DNA from: Spirochaetia bacterium UBA5550
GTDB taxonomy: Bacteria > Spirochaetota > UBA4802 > UBA5550
Direction: 5' to 3'
Assembly: GCA_002425885.1 (NCBI GenBank)
Contig: DINC01000335.1
Span: forward strand, 1 to 6,187
DNA length: 6,187 bases
The notes below the pieces were generated by a model. It saw nothing but the letters and a program-made list of their open reading frames with translations. It was not told the origin of the DNA and searched no databases. The translations under genes and the position numbers were made by a program. Below, one piece after another: positions 6,100-6,187 of this stretch (positions are counted from its first letter, which is position 1; the number at the start of each line of letters is the position of its first letter).

Positions 6100-6138
6100 G
6101 GGTCAGAGCCTCTGCTTTGTCAATAGGGCTCTGACCCC
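6100..6138. repeat. REP-like inverted doublet between convergent genes
   Basis: GGGTCAGAGCC (6100-6110) and GGCTCTGACCC (6127-6137) are perfect reverse complements separated by 16 nt, able to form an 11-bp G+C-rich stem. A further C at 6138 completes GGGGTCAGAGC in the right arm. This is the same word that flanks the RAYT gene, here in the head-to-head layout of a BIME. It begins 8 bp after the ltaE stop and its right arm shares one base with the stop codon of the convergent gene. No T-tract follows on either side, so it is not a classical intrinsic terminator, though the hairpin could protect the 3' ends of both transcripts. Confidence 0.85.
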
Positions 6139-6187
6139 TACTCCACATGCAGCAGCAGCCCCTTCAGGTATTCCCCCTCCGGATGGA
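6138..6187 (-). CDS. Unidentified protein, C-terminal 15 residues only
   Basis: The minus strand read from the right edge gives an open frame ending HPEGEYLKGLLLHVE and a TAG stop at 6140-6138. The amphipathic, plausible composition and the position of the stop exactly at the border of the repeat doublet support a real gene end. The fragment is far too short to identify a family. It converges with ltaE, leaving 45 bp between the two stop codons, almost all of it repeat. Confidence 0.5.
   Translation of the reverse strand, partial: HPEGEYLKGLLLHVE

Noticed and set aside
6100..6138. Classical bidirectional intrinsic terminator for ltaE and the convergent gene
   Set aside because: The stem is strong, but neither side is followed by a T-tract and the 16-nt loop is long. 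Its identity with the RAYT-flanking word makes a repeat doublet the better description.

Overview
The window (6187 bp, roughly 40-45% G+C by eye) is ordinary-looking bacterial chromosome carrying one small selfish or domesticated element. No gene fixes the taxonomy. Good Shine-Dalgarno sites, sigma70-like promoters, a heme-type bacterioferritin and a low-specificity threonine aldolase suggest a Gram-negative or deeply branching anaerobe or microaerophile, but this is inference and I would not name a phylum.

Layout, left to right. (1) 1-491, minus strand: N-terminal part of a membrane-anchored sensor protein (one transmembrane helix, a helical stalk, start of a probable extracytoplasmic PAS/Cache-like domain), cut by the window edge. 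(2) 647-3475, minus: a 942-residue SNF2/RapA-type ATPase with all helicase motifs and a C-terminal coiled coil. A good promoter lies just upstream of it (3523-3551). (3) 3576-4409: a REP-associated tyrosine transposase (RAYT) gene on the plus strand (3776-4366). Three same-orientation copies of an 11-mer, GCTCTGACCCC, precede it at 55-56 bp spacing, and one inverted copy follows it. (4) 4470-4940, minus: bacterioferritin, with a clear intrinsic terminator at 4412-4433. (5) 5082-6092, plus: L-threonine aldolase, divergent from bacterioferritin. (6) 6100-6138: a perfect inverted pair of the same repeat filling the 45-bp gap between ltaE and (7) the last 15 codons of an unidentified convergent gene (6138-6187, minus).

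The most interesting content is the repeat family. The GGGGTCAGAGC word occurs as an array and an inverted copy around the RAYT gene, as a hairpin-forming doublet about 1.7 kb away between convergent genes, and once as an exact 11-mer inside the ltaE coding sequence. This fits a RAYT with its cognate REP/BIME-like elements. RAYT/REP systems are known as a class. The specific repeat, its regular upstream spacing and its overlap with a neighbour's stop codon are what merit a second look. The remaining genes appear to be unrelated housekeeping or accessory genes. I see no CRISPR array, tRNA, rRNA, riboswitch, or multi-gene defence or biosynthetic operon.
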